64,000 nucleotides of DNA. It comes from JBNKFQ01 sp050289385 (GTDB taxonomy: Bacteria; Pseudomonadota; Gammaproteobacteria; Pseudomonadales; Porticoccaceae). The notes below the pieces were generated by a model. That model searched no databases. It was not told the origin of the DNA and saw nothing but the letters and a program-made list of their open reading frames with translations. This document shows positions 8,455-17,540 of the stretch, in pieces. The stretch spans positions 1-64,000 of the forward strand of contig JBNKFQ010000283.1 in assembly GCA_050289385.1 (NCBI GenBank), given 5' to 3'. Numbering within the stretch: position 1 is the first letter of the stretch; the number at the start of each line of letters is the position of its first letter. A program made the position numbers and the translations under genes.

Positions 8455-9891
8455 CTACTGGTCCCGGGCACTCGCTTGATTAGCAGGAGTAAAGCGCAAG
8501 ATTAGCGCAGGGTCATTAAAGAGCACATATATTGCCCCATCAGGGCTGGTCTTGACGCTACGCATTCTGCCAATGCCCTTTACCAGCGTCTCCTGGCTGG
8601 TAACCTTGTCTCCGTCCAGGGTCAAGCGTTTGAGCTCGCGATATTTAAGTGAAGATACCAGGATATTGTTGCGCCATTTTGAAAACAGATCGCCACGATA
8701 AAAATCCAGGCTAAATACAGCAATGGATGGAGTCCAGTGAATAACCGGCTGTTCCATTCCCGGTTTTTCAGTAAAATCAGTTATTGCAGTACCGTCGTAA
8801 TTGCGTCCATAGGTGATTTCTGGCCAGCCATAGTTTTTACCCATATTTACAAGATTCAACTCATCTCCGCCCATGGGACCATGTTCTGTCGACCACACCT
8901 GTCCGGTTATTCGATTCATTGTCAGGCCCTGAGGATTGCGGTGCCCATAGCTGTAGATTGTGGGATTCGCGCCACTAACATTCAGGAACGGATTGTCTGT
9001 GGGAATAGAACCGTCTTTATTTATGCGGTGTATCTTCCCGTTTGGCCGTGTTAAGTCCTGAGCCTGCTCTTTTGCGCCGCGATCGCCAACGGAAAAATAC
9101 AAATAATTTTGGTCGACAGCAATGCGGGCGCCGAAATGAGCGCGAGAAGTTGTATAAAATTTACCATCGGCTTGATACAGCACCTGCTCATTGGTCCAGC
9201 GATTGTCTTTTATTTGCCCGCGAACAATACGCGTCATGGTTTTTGCCTTTTGCGGATTTACCGAAGGGTCATGAGATTGGGCGTACGACAGATAAATCCA
9301 GCCATTTTTTTCAAAATTCGGATCAACAACAACGTCAAATAAACCAGCCTGGCCCGCTTGTGCAACATCTGAAGGTATAGATTTAACCGGATCTTTTTGA
9401 ATAACACCGTTGGCCATTCGGTAGAGCTTTCCTGCGCGATCGGTAACCAGGGCGTTGTTTGCATCAATAAAGTCGATTGCCCACGGTGTATCCAGGCTGC
9501 TGTTCAGTACATCAACATTTAGGTCGTAAAGCTCGGTTTTAATGATGTTCGGGATTGGTGGTGGTTTAACTTTTGAATGTTTTTCCTTGTCCAATACATA
9601 ATCAACAACGGATTGGATTTCAGCATCGGTGAGTTTATTTTCCCAAGCAGGCATTTCCAGGTTGACGATACCAAATTTTACATTAAGTGCAATCAGTTGA
9701 GGCATATTGCCGTAATTCCAAATGCCGTCAATGAAGTTGCTGCCTATGCCCCCTTCCAGATTTTTGCCGTGGCACGCTGCGCAATTGTTGTCATAGATTT
9801 TTTTACCTTCTGTTACGTCAGCAATCGACAGTGAAGACAGGAGAAGTCCAGAGGTGATCAATAACATTTTGGTCCTGTTAAAAACGTTCAT
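8455..9891 (-). CDS. PQQ-dependent sugar dehydrogenase fused to cytochrome c
   Basis: A 478-residue secreted redox enzyme. Residues 1-24 are a Sec signal peptide. Residues about 28-100 form a class I cytochrome c domain with heme motif C37AACH41 and likely axial Met80 (LEMPAW). From about 120 to the end is the six-bladed soluble aldose dehydrogenase/glucose-sorbosone fold: LDTPWAIDFI, GQAGLFDVVVDPNF, YSYGHRNPQGL and EHGPMGGDELN, the last carrying PQQ/Ca contacts in this family. It should oxidise sugars in the periplasm and pass electrons through its own heme. It lies 70 bp downstream of a TonB-dependent receptor on the same strand; no pqq synthesis genes are visible. Confidence 0.92.
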   Translation of the reverse strand: MNVFNRTKMLLITSGLLLSSLSIADVTEGKKIYDNNCAACHGKNLEGGIGSNFIDGIWNYGNMPQLIALNVKFGIVNLEMPAWENKLTDAEIQSVVDYVLDKEKHSKVKPPPIPNIIKTELYDLNVDVLNSSLDTPWAIDFIDANNALVTDRAGKLYRMANGVIQKDPVKSIPSDVAQAGQAGLFDVVVDPNFEKNGWIYLSYAQSHDPSVNPQKAKTMTRIVRGQIKDNRWTNEQVLYQADGKFYTTSRAHFGARIAVDQNYLYFSVGDRGAKEQAQDLTRPNGKIHRINKDGSIPTDNPFLNVSGANPTIYSYGHRNPQGLTMNRITGQVWSTEHGPMGGDELNLVNMGKNYGWPEITYGRNYDGTAITDFTEKPGMEQPVIHWTPSIAVFSLDFYRGDLFSKWRNNILVSSLKYRELKRLTLDGDKVTSQETLVKGIGRMRSVKTSPDGAIYVLFNDPALILRFTPANQASARDQ

Positions 9892-9961
9892 ACTGTTATC
9901 CCAATTGTCACCAGCAGCGATTGCTTGATTGCTCGGTAAAATAGTTTGTTGATCTTTATCT

Positions 9962-12052
9962 TTAAAAATGGCCTTTTATGCTGAAATAGACCGACCGTGG
10001 TTCACCCACAAAATATCGTTCTGAACCAAAAGCGAAGTCAGCCCGCTCCGCATAGTCGACGTTCAGTAAATTGGTGATTCGAACACCCAACTGCCAGCGA
10101 ACGCTCAGCGGTTGGGTTACGCGCAGGTTTACCAATGTATGACCGTTGTAACTTGCTGTGTTCTCCGGGTTCAGATAATAGCGCCCCATATAAATGCCTT
10201 CCAGTGTGGCCAGCGCGTTATCAGCGTAGCGCCATTCCAGGGCGGCCTGGCTTATGTGTCTGGGGGCAGTGTCAATATCGTTGCCGCCAATGGCCGTGTT
10301 ACTGATGGCGGTGTCATTTGCATAGCGATGGCGGGCGTAGCTGCCACTAACTCTGGCCGTTAAACGGGGAGTGACAATTTGCGCAAGTTCCCACTCAATG
10401 CCGCGATGGTCCGATTCGCCATTACTGATAATTTGCCGCTCTGTATCTTGAAAAATAAAGTGATCCTTGTCCATGGCAAACAGAGCCAGGGCAAGCCGAG
10501 TATTGTCAAGCTGCCCTCGAAATCCCAATTCCACGCTGTCGAGCTGTTCAACGTCCAGGTCGGTGACCCGCTGGCCATTTTGCAAACGGTAAAGTTCCGT
10601 GGCTTGCGGAGCGCGATAGCTCTGGGACAAGTTCAGGTAAAAGCTTTGCTTGTCATTCAATTGGTGCAGAACACTGAGTTTGGGGGACCATGCGGAAAAA
10701 TTGTCGGAACGGTCTCCGGGGCGTGAAAAACGACAGTTTGTCACGCCAATATTGCAGGCGTCGCCGTCACTGGTGTGATTGTTGTAGTCATACCCGGTGT
10801 ATTCATAGCGCAAGCCAAACGTCACGCTGGTATCCGGCCTTGCTTGCCAGGTCAATTGTGAATATGGCGCCAGCACGGCGGCATTCACACTGTAATCGTA
10901 ATGCACCCCTTGCGGCAAAGTCGCGGAAAAAGGCTGGCTTTGGGTTTCTTTAAGCCAACCTTGCGTATATTCAAGGTCAATGCCGGTAATCAATTCCAGG
11001 TTGTCCAGCCAGGGATTCAGATAAATACCTGTTTGCACCCCGACGCTGGCGTGGCCGTTTTCTTCCAGCGACTTCCAGGGCAGATAGTGTTGTAAAAACG
11101 CCATGTCCGTCCAGCGGACATAGGGTGTCACCAGATAGCGTATGCCGTTCTCACTGGACCATTGCCAGCTTGAGTACATGCGTGCAGAACGGGAGTCACG
11201 ATAGGCTTCCGGATTTGGGTTGTGTTTTTTCAGGGCACTGTTGTTGTAAGCCTGATGCCCGACAACAAAGCCCGCGGTTTCCTGGTTCAGGTTGGTCAGG
11301 GTCAAGCCGTTTTTAACCGACAATGATGATGTCGAGTAGTCATGGCGCAGAGTAACTTTGTGCTGGTCAAATCCGGAATCATCCTTATAACCACCGTCGT
11401 GGGTAGCATTGGCGCTGACACGAAAGCGGTGATTGCCACCGAGCTGGCTGCTGCTGAATTTCAGCCGACTATAGTTGTGAGGCCCACCCTCCAGGGAAAA
11501 ATCAGTCTCCGGCTCTTCGGATGGCGCGCGGCTTATAATGTTGATGATGCCATGCAAAGAGTTGGACCCGTACAGTGCTGACCCTGGGCCGCGAATGACT
11601 TCAATGCGCCCGGCCTGTTCCGAGTTGGCGTCAAACAATTGATTGACATTGCAAAATCCGGCGGCGCGCAGTGGAATACCGTCCTCAGCCATCAAAAATT
11701 CACCGCAAGCACCTGCTCCGGTAAAGACAGGAGATCGCACGGCGGTTAAATGTTCTTGGCCGTTACCCCGGCTGATCCAGCCACCGGGAACCTGATAAAA
11801 AGACTCACTGATGTGAGTGTGAGCTTGCTGTTCCAGGAAATCGCGTGACAAAACGGCAATATTACTTCCTTGTTGATTCACCGTCTTGGGAACGCGGGTG
11901 GCGGTTGTGGTCACTTCTTCAATTGTTGGTTTTGCGGGCTTCTGGTTTTCGTTTGCAGTAATGGTGTCGCAAAGTGCCGGTGTTCCTGCCATTGCACAGG
12001 CAAAAAGATAAAATGGGCCTCCTGGCAAGGATTTGAAGTTATCAAAAGTCAC
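9962..12052 (-). CDS. TonB-dependent outer-membrane receptor
   Basis: A 696-residue receptor. A short N-terminal export signal is followed by a TonB-box-like region (IEEVTTTATRVPK, about 45-57), the plug (RIEVIRGPGSALYGSNSLHG, INII) and a 22-strand barrel that ends in the typical aromatic C-terminus (VYFSIKGHF). The plug has two spaced cysteines (GACGEF and GFCNVN), a feature of one receptor subgroup, and the barrel has another pair (DACNIGVTNC). Start is GTG 12052, ten bases after the preceding small ORF. It is followed by a PQQ dehydrogenase, so PQQ is a candidate substrate (inference), but vitamin B12, siderophore or sugar uptake remain possible. Confidence 0.92.
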   Translation of the reverse strand: MTFDNFKSLPGGPFYLFACAMAGTPALCDTITANENQKPAKPTIEEVTTTATRVPKTVNQQGSNIAVLSRDFLEQQAHTHISESFYQVPGGWISRGNGQEHLTAVRSPVFTGAGACGEFLMAEDGIPLRAAGFCNVNQLFDANSEQAGRIEVIRGPGSALYGSNSLHGIINIISRAPSEEPETDFSLEGGPHNYSRLKFSSSQLGGNHRFRVSANATHDGGYKDDSGFDQHKVTLRHDYSTSSLSVKNGLTLTNLNQETAGFVVGHQAYNNSALKKHNPNPEAYRDSRSARMYSSWQWSSENGIRYLVTPYVRWTDMAFLQHYLPWKSLEENGHASVGVQTGIYLNPWLDNLELITGIDLEYTQGWLKETQSQPFSATLPQGVHYDYSVNAAVLAPYSQLTWQARPDTSVTFGLRYEYTGYDYNNHTSDGDACNIGVTNCRFSRPGDRSDNFSAWSPKLSVLHQLNDKQSFYLNLSQSYRAPQATELYRLQNGQRVTDLDVEQLDSVELGFRGQLDNTRLALALFAMDKDHFIFQDTERQIISNGESDHRGIEWELAQIVTPRLTARVSGSYARHRYANDTAISNTAIGGNDIDTAPRHISQAALEWRYADNALATLEGIYMGRYYLNPENTASYNGHTLVNLRVTQPLSVRWQLGVRITNLLNVDYAERADFAFGSERYFVGEPRSVYFSIKGHF

Positions 12053-12061
12053 TATTGGTAC

Positions 12062-12262
12062 CTACTCTGGTTTGGTGCGAGCTAAATCGTGAGCCAAGTC
12101 TGTTGGTATGTAAGTTGCCTTACTGCGAGATATCCTGAATGGTCTGGCTTCTGTTTTCGGGGCTGTCAGGTAAATTGTCAAGAGACACAGGACCGGTATC
12201 ATACGATGCGCTTTCAGGGGATGCCAGACCCGCGACATTAAAAGTATAAGGGGCTTTGGCAT
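12062..12262 (-). CDS. Small possible exported protein upstream of the TonB receptor
   Basis: A 66-residue frame (ATG 12262) with AGGAAAC five bases before the start and a hydrophobic stretch (RMIPVLCLLTIYLTA) ending in a possible signal-peptidase site (TEA). It stops ten bases before the receptor GTG, so it could be a translated leader or coupling peptide. I recognise no family. The frame is also open to ATG 12298. Coding status is uncertain. Confidence 0.4.
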   Translation of the reverse strand: MPKPLILLMSRVWHPLKAHRMIPVLCLLTIYLTAPKTEARPFRISRSKATYIPTDLAHDLARTKPE

Positions 12263-12685
12263 ACTTGTTTCCTGTTTTTTTATGTCATCAGAGGTCATTC
12301 CGGAATTTTTAGACAGAGAGGTAAGCTGCTAGTCAAAATAAAGTCATGACTAGATTGTCTTGGCACAGGCCAGTTGCAAAATTAAAAGAAGTTCTTTGGA
12401 CCCGGGACCGATAATATTGCCTGGCGAGAATATGAACCGGGTTCCTGGCCGCGCCGGGGGGGGGCAGTGACAAATACCTTCGGGTACAGCGAGCTTCTCT
12501 ACCATATAAGGATCATTGGTTGTTCCAGTCAGTTAAGGGGAGGTTGATGCTGGGAAATGGAAGATAAAAGCCTGAATTCGGGGTCAAAGGGGTTAATTCT
12601 CTGTTCTCTTGTTCCCAACTCCCTATTCAACGCCCTCTATTCCCATTAGAATCCCTGTGCATTTTATTCAGAGGTAGTCAAAATT
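12263..12685. other. Divergent intergenic region, TonB receptor unit and gcvT
   Basis: About 420 bp with no supported gene beyond the small ORF. It contains an inverted repeat CTAGTCA/TGACTAG (12329-12335 and 12347-12353) enclosing the palindrome AGTCATGACT, a possible operator for the leftward receptor unit. A run of nine G lies at 12456-12464. No glycine riboswitch aptamer was recognised upstream of gcvT. Confidence 0.45.
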
Positions 12686-13780
12686 ATGGGGCATCGCACT
12701 GCACTGTTTGAAACCCACCAGCAAGCAGGTGGAAAAATTGTCGATTTTGGCGGTTGGGATATGCCGCTCAATTACGGCTCTCAAATCGAAGAACACAATG
12801 CCGTGCGCGAGCGCGCAGGGATGTTTGACGTCAGTCATATGACGGTGATTGATATCGCTGGCGCAGATGCGCGTGCATACTTGCGCAAACTGGTGACGCA
12901 TGATGTTGCCAAGCTGGATGACAAACCGGGCAAAGCCCTCTACAGCGGTATGCTGAATGAGCAGGGGGGGGTGGTCGACGACCTGATTATCTACTACAAC
13001 GGTGCCACTGACTACCGTGTAGTTGTTAATTGTGCGACTCGCGAAAAGGATCTCGAATGGATGGGCAAGCAGGCTCAGGAGTTGGACGTTACTCTGACTG
13101 AACGCCCGGATTTCGCGATGATTGCTGTTCAGGGGCCAGAGGCAATTGCGCTGACCAAATCTGTTGTCAGCGATGATGCCAAAGCCGCTATCGATCAACT
13201 GCAGCCATTTTTCGCGCGAGATGTCGATGGTTGGTATATTGCCCGGACTGGCTACACTGGTGAAGATGGCCTGGAAATTATGGTGCCGGGTGACCAGGCG
13301 CCTGATTTCTGGGTGCGTTTGCAAGAGGCCGGGGTTGCACCCTGCGGTCTGGCCGCGCGCGACACCTTGCGCCTGGAAGCGGGCATGAATCTGTATGGCA
13401 ACGACATGACAGATGATGTGTCACCGCTTGAGGCCAATATGGGTTGGACCGTAACCTGGGAGCCGGACGATCGTAATTTTGTGGGCCGCGCTGCACTGGC
13501 GGCACAAAAGGCTGACGGCGTAAAAAACAAACTGGTGGGTTTGGTGTTTGAGGGGCGAGGCGTGTTGCGTGCGGGTATGCGCGTAGTAGTTGAAGGCGCT
13601 GACCGTGAAGGTATTATTACCAGCGGCGCATTCTCTCCCACACTTGGTGCCGCTATTGCGTTTGCGCGTGTGCCTGTCGAGGTTGGAGAGAAAGTGGAAG
13701 TTGAGGTGCGTGGCAAGCTGGCGCCCGCTCGAGTGGTCAAGCCGTGCTTTGTTCGTAACGGCAAAAAGACATTTCAATAA
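12686..13780 (+). CDS. gcvT: Glycine cleavage system T protein (aminomethyltransferase)
   Basis: A 364-residue tetrahydrofolate-dependent aminomethyltransferase. It takes the aminomethyl group from lipoylated GcvH and releases ammonia plus 5,10-methylene-THF. Family landmarks: [19 protein letters not shown] at the start, [21 protein letters not shown] and [14 protein letters not shown], which includes the catalytic Asp region. Length matches E. coli GcvT (364). gcvH follows after 27 bp, but gcvP is absent from the window. A run of eight G (12964-12971) codes for Gly-Gly-Val and could be a slippage site. Confidence 0.97.
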   Translation: MGHRTALFETHQQAGGKIVDFGGWDMPLNYGSQIEEHNAVRERAGMFDVSHMTVIDIAGADARAYLRKLVTHDVAKLDDKPGKALYSGMLNEQGGVVDDLIIYYNGATDYRVVVNCATREKDLEWMGKQAQELDVTLTERPDFAMIAVQGPEAIALTKSVVSDDAKAAIDQLQPFFARDVDGWYIARTGYTGEDGLEIMVPGDQAPDFWVRLQEAGVAPCGLAARDTLRLEAGMNLYGNDMTDDVSPLEANMGWTVTWEPDDRNFVGRAALAAQKADGVKNKLVGLVFEGRGVLRAGMRVVVEGADREGIITSGAFSPTLGAAIAFARVPVEVGEKVEVEVRGKLAPARVVKPCFVRNGKKTFQ

Positions 13781-13807
13781 GAAACGGATCTGTAGAGGAC
13801 AGTAATT

Positions 13808-14197
13808 ATGAGCGAAGTTATTAAAGGCCTGAAATATATCGCGAGTCATGAGTGGATTCGCGATGATGGCGACGGCGTTGTAACCGTGGGCATTACTGAT
13901 CACGCTCAGGAGGCTCTTGGTGATGTGGTGTTTGTAGAGCTGCCGGATGTGGGGGCAGAAATGTCTGCTGGTGATGACGCAGGAGTAGTGGAGTCGGTAA
14001 AGGCGGCCTCTGATATATATAGCCCTGTGTCTGGCGAAATTGTGGAGGTAAATTCGGAGCTTGAGGAATCGCCAGAAACGGTAAACGGTTCTCCTTTTGG
14101 TGATGGCTGGTTTTTCAAGGTGAAATTAAGTGATTCATCGGAAATGGATGGTTTGCTGGATGCTGATGCCTATCAGGAAATTTGTGAGAGTGAGTAA
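13808..14197 (+). CDS. gcvH: Glycine cleavage system H protein
   Basis: A 129-residue lipoyl carrier protein, the same size as E. coli GcvH. The lipoylated lysine is in [14 protein letters not shown] (about residue 64), and the start KYIASHEWI and C-terminal FGDGWFFKV match the family. It shuttles the aminomethyl group between GcvP and GcvT. It is co-transcribed with gcvT. Confidence 0.97.
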   Translation: MSEVIKGLKYIASHEWIRDDGDGVVTVGITDHAQEALGDVVFVELPDVGAEMSAGDDAGVVESVKAASDIYSPVSGEIVEVNSELEESPETVNGSPFGDGWFFKVKLSDSSEMDGLLDADAYQEICESE

Positions 14198-14324
14198 ATA
14201 AGCCGGACGCTTGACGTCGAACGCGAAAGAGATCGGGTCATTGGGTTGCCCGGTCTTGTTGTGGGCCAGGTGTTGCGGAAAGGTGTTACTGAAACAGGTT
14301 TTGCCTTTGCGTTTGGCGTCAGAC

Positions 14325-14343
14325 GTCCGTCGTCCGTCGTCCG
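14325..14343. repeat. Short tandem repeat, 7-bp unit GTCCGTC
   Basis: Two full copies and a partial third of GTCCGTC lie in the gcvH-rlmI gap, within a stretch that starts GACGCTTGACGTCGAACG near 14206. It resembles other GACG/TCGAAC-rich sequences at gene edges in this window (see findings). Confidence 0.6.
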
Positions 14344-14365
14344 ACCCACTTTGCAGTAAAAGCTG

Positions 14366-14390
14366 AAGCCGCCCATGCAGGCGGCTTTAT
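14366..14390 (+). terminator. Hairpin between gcvH and rlmI
   Basis: AAGCCGCC (14366-14373) pairs with GGCGGCTT (14380-14387) around a 6-base loop and is followed by TAT only, so the T-run is weak. It could end the gcvTH transcript or attenuate into rlmI, whose ATG is 27 bp further on. Confidence 0.45.
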
Positions 14391-14413
14391 CAAATCAGGG
14401 TGAAATCCAGTAT

Positions 14414-15601
14414 ATGACTGATGCGCGACTCAGATTAAAACCCGGCAGCGATCGTCGCTTGCGCGGTGGTCATTTGTGGGTGTATAGCAATGAAGTCGAC
14501 GTAGCCGCTACGCCATTAACCACGTTAGAGCCAGGTAGTGCGGTGGTTATCGAAGACCATCGGGGTGTTGCTCTGGGTGCGGCCACGGTTAGCCCCAACA
14601 GCCTGATTTGTGCGCGTTTGTATAGTCGAACTTCCGGGCAGCCTCTGGATCAGCCACTGCTCGCTGACCTGTTGCGAAGCGCCATGCAGCGGCGTGAGGC
14701 AATCTATAGCAATCGTTTCTATCGACTGTGCTATGGCGATGCCGACGGCATTCCGGGGTTAGTGGTTGACCGTTATGGTGATTACCTCGCCGTGCAACTT
14801 ACTACGATTGCTATGGACAAACGCCGTGACCTGGTGGTGGAGACCTTGTTAAATCTGCTGCAACCACGGGGTATTTTATTCCGTAATTTGGGGCCGTTCC
14901 GGGCGATGGAGGGTTTGCCGGAAACCGTGGAAATTGGTTGGGGTGAAGTGCCCCAGACTATTGAGCTGGTAGAAAATGACACTCGTTTTGAAGCCCCGTT
15001 GTTAAACGGCCAAAAAACCGGGTGGTTTTACGATCATCGTGAAAACAGGGCTTTAATGCAGCGACTTTGCCGGGGGCAAAGTGTACTGGATGTATTTAGC
15101 TATATTGGTGGCTGGGGTATTCAGGCGCTGTCATCGGGTGCTGAATCAGCGTGTTGTGTGGATGCGTCTCGCGAGGCGCTTGACCTTGCCGCACGCAATG
15201 CTCAGATGAACGGCTTTGGTGATCGTTTTTCCAGTATTCGCGGCAAAGCAGCAGATGTGTTAAAGGAGCTGGCCAGTCAGAAAAAACAGTTTGATATTGT
15301 GGTACTGGACCCGCCAGCCTTTATCAAGCGACGCAAGGATATTCGGCAGGGCGAAAAGGCTTACCATCAGATAAACCAGTTGGCATTGAAGGTTCTCAGC
15401 CCCGGGGGGCTACTCGTTTCGGCATCTTGCTCGCTGCACCTGACAGAAGACATGCTGGTGGATGTGGTGCGTGTCGCGGCGGCAAAGGCAGGTCGCCGTA
15501 TGCAGATAATTGCTCGCGGTGGACAGGGAATGGATCACCCGGTACATCCGTCAATTCCGGAAACAGCCTACTTGAAAGCGGTGTTTGTTCGAGACATCTG
15601 A
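14414..15601 (+). CDS. rlmI: 23S rRNA (cytosine-C5)-methyltransferase RlmI family
   Basis: A 395-residue SAM-dependent RNA methyltransferase, one residue from E. coli RlmI. The N-terminal PUA domain is visible (GSDRRLRGGHLWVYSNEVD), then the RlmI-type middle domain and the Rossmann domain with VLDVFSYIGGWGIQAL and VVLDPPAFIKRRKDI. E. coli RlmI methylates C1962 of 23S rRNA. The frame is open 13 codons upstream; ATG 14414 (MTDARLRLKPG) fits the family start. A conserved SASCSLH motif carries the Cys used in m5C chemistry. Confidence 0.92.
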   Translation: MTDARLRLKPGSDRRLRGGHLWVYSNEVDVAATPLTTLEPGSAVVIEDHRGVALGAATVSPNSLICARLYSRTSGQPLDQPLLADLLRSAMQRREAIYSNRFYRLCYGDADGIPGLVVDRYGDYLAVQLTTIAMDKRRDLVVETLLNLLQPRGILFRNLGPFRAMEGLPETVEIGWGEVPQTIELVENDTRFEAPLLNGQKTGWFYDHRENRALMQRLCRGQSVLDVFSYIGGWGIQALSSGAESACCVDASREALDLAARNAQMNGFGDRFSSIRGKAADVLKELASQKKQFDIVVLDPPAFIKRRKDIRQGEKAYHQINQLALKVLSPGGLLVSASCSLHLTEDMLVDVVRVAAAKAGRRMQIIARGGQGMDHPVHPSIPETAYLKAVFVRDI

Positions 15602-15650
15602 GTAAGCCTCGCAAACATCAACAGACTCTGGTCTTATTTGGAATTGGGGA

Positions 15651-15875
15651 GTGATTTTGTCTGTAAAGCCGGGGATCTATCGCCATTTCAAAGGCAATGA
15701 GTATCAAGTGCTGGAAGTGGCAACGCATACGGAAACCCACGAACCCTACGTGGTTTATCGCGCCTTGTACGGTGAATGCGGAATGTGGGTGCGGCCGTTG
15801 GCGATGTTTGTCGAACACGTTGAGCGGCAAGGGCGAATTTGCCCCCGTTTCACCTACATTGGGCCTGCAGCATAG
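15651..15875 (+). CDS. DUF1653 domain protein
   Basis: A 74-residue protein made up of a DUF1653 domain: KPGIYRHFKGNEYQVLEVA, ETHEPYVVYRALYGECGMWVRP and a final FTYIGP. These small beta-barrel-like proteins are widespread in proteobacteria with no settled role. The start is GTG 15651; a TTG two codons later is an alternative. It follows rlmI by about 50 bp and may share its transcript. Confidence 0.85.
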   Translation: MILSVKPGIYRHFKGNEYQVLEVATHTETHEPYVVYRALYGECGMWVRPLAMFVEHVERQGRICPRFTYIGPAA

Positions 15876-16047
15876 GTTGTCATTTCTTTGTCGCTGGCTT
15901 GTCATGTCAAGTTATTAATTTTTAACGCAGACTGTCAAAAACTGATTTACAGTTATAAATTTGAGGCGCATAGTTCAAGGCAGCTCTTTTGGAATCGGTT
16001 CAGAGATTCCGGCTCTTCGGTTTATCACTGTAACAGGAGAAGTGCTT

Positions 16048-17454
16048 ATGAGAGATGCGTTAAGCGTTGCCGATACAACCGCTACTGTTCGCCCTACCCT
16101 CTATATCCTTGATACCAACGTTTTAATCCACGACCCCTCCGCCCTGCTCAATTTTGAAGAACATCACGTTATTATTCCCATGACGGTACTGGAAGAGCTC
16201 GACAAGCTCAAAAGTGGCCGCAAGGCCCAGGCCGCTGATTGCCGTCAGGCGATCAGGGGAATCGACAGTATTCTCAGGTTTGCCTCCCCGGAGGAGGTAG
16301 AGCGGGGGGTGCCAATTCGACGTGGTGACAAAGGCGAGCCAAATGGCCAACTTTCCATTCTCATGACCCAGGCGCCAGCCAATGTATCCGTTCTGCCCAC
16401 TAACCTTAACGACAATAAAATCATTAACGATATCTGTCTGTTAAAGCAAAACCACCCTGAAAACAAGGTGGTTCTGGTGACCAAAGACATTAACATGAGG
16501 CTGAAAGCGCGTGGTTGCGGTATTGATTCAGAGGACTATCAGAACGACCAGTTGGTAACGGATATTGAGTTTCTGAACAAGGGGTATCTGGAGTTTGAAG
16601 GTAACTTTTGGGACCGTATCAGTACCGTGGAAACGGAAACACGTGCCGGTTTTGCCTACCATGTTGTGCCGCGCTGTGAGGCATTGCAGGATGTCTTCCC
16701 AAACCAGTTTGTTATTGATGAACAGGGTTTTATCGGGCGAGTGGTGGGCCTCAGTGATCGCCAGATAACACTCAGACAGCTCGACGAGCACAGCTTGTTG
16801 TTGCAGGAGGCCTGGGGTTTGCAGCCACGAGATATATACCAGGCGATGGCCTTGCATCTGTTGCTGGACCCGGATGTGCATCTTGTTAACCTGACCGGTT
16901 CGGCGGGCTCGGGAAAAACCATTCTCGCCCTGGCCGCGTCGATAGAAATGACAGTCAGCACCAAAATGTATCGCAGGATTATTGCGACCCGCAGCACTCA
17001 GGGGCTGGACGAAGATATTGGCTTTTTACCCGGTACTGAAGAAGAAAAGATGAACCCGTGGCTGGGAGCCATAACGGATAACCTGGAAGCTTTGCACAGT
17101 GGTGATGAGGATTGTTCCGGCAGTGTTGATTATGTGCTGAACAAAGTGCCGTTGCTGTTCAAGTCGCTCAACTATATTCGCGGTCGCAGTTTTCAGCACA
17201 GTTTGATATTGATTGATGAGTCGCAAAATCTCACACCGCACCAGATCAAGACGATAGTGACTCGCGCGGGTAAGGGCTCAAAAGTGATTTGCCTGGGCAA
17301 TCTCGCGCAAATTGATACGCCTTATTTGAGTGCTACCAGCTCTGGCCTGACCTATTTGACGGAACGCTTCAAGGGCTTTGAATACGGCGGCAATATTCAA
17401 TTACAGGGGGTGCCACGTTCGGTGCTTGCAGAGTATGCGGAGGTGAATCTTTAG
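16048..17454 (+). CDS. PhoH family protein with N-terminal PIN domain
   Basis: A 468-residue PIN-PhoH protein (YlaK/PhoH2-like). The PIN nuclease domain begins YILDTNVLIHDPSALL with its first acidic residue and continues through MTVLEELDKLK and VVLVTKDINMRLKA to about residue 150. The PhoH ATPase/helicase domain has Walker A LTGSAGSGKTILALA and Walker B LILIDESQNLTPHQ. Such proteins are predicted RNA-acting helicase-nucleases. Although the frame is open 29 codons upstream, ATG 16048 has AACAGGAGAAG before it. It converges with the HAD gene. Confidence 0.92.
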   Translation: MRDALSVADTTATVRPTLYILDTNVLIHDPSALLNFEEHHVIIPMTVLEELDKLKSGRKAQAADCRQAIRGIDSILRFASPEEVERGVPIRRGDKGEPNGQLSILMTQAPANVSVLPTNLNDNKIINDICLLKQNHPENKVVLVTKDINMRLKARGCGIDSEDYQNDQLVTDIEFLNKGYLEFEGNFWDRISTVETETRAGFAYHVVPRCEALQDVFPNQFVIDEQGFIGRVVGLSDRQITLRQLDEHSLLLQEAWGLQPRDIYQAMALHLLLDPDVHLVNLTGSAGSGKTILALAASIEMTVSTKMYRRIIATRSTQGLDEDIGFLPGTEEEKMNPWLGAITDNLEALHSGDEDCSGSVDYVLNKVPLLFKSLNYIRGRSFQHSLILIDESQNLTPHQIKTIVTRAGKGSKVICLGNLAQIDTPYLSATSSGLTYLTERFKGFEYGGNIQLQGVPRSVLAEYAEVNL

Positions 17455-17457
17455 GAC

Positions 17458-17529
17458 AAGTTGGAAGTAAGGGAATTGCACCATCGCTTCGCCCGGTTGT
17501 GTTGGCACTTGTGGTTTTTCTTCCAACTT
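17458..17529. repeat. Inverted repeat AAGTTGGAAG between converging genes
   Basis: AAGTTGGAAG (17458-17467) and CTTCCAACTT (17520-17529) form perfect 10-bp arms around a 52-base loop, just after the phoH stop and just before the HAD gene 3' end. It could be a bidirectional stop signal or part of the short-repeat family seen at other gene edges. Confidence 0.5.
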
Positions 17530-17540
17530 CTAACCTGCAA

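Noticed and set aside
12299..12685. Possible glycine riboswitch before gcvT
   Set aside because: I could not find the paired aptamer cores expected for this class; absence judged by eye only.
12668..13324. 218-codon minus-strand frame over gcvT
   Set aside because: Antisense to gcvT, which is a full-length recognised gene.
15651..15875. Possible efp/KOW-like small gene, from the similar size and beta-rich start
   Set aside because: The conserved blocks match DUF1653 better.
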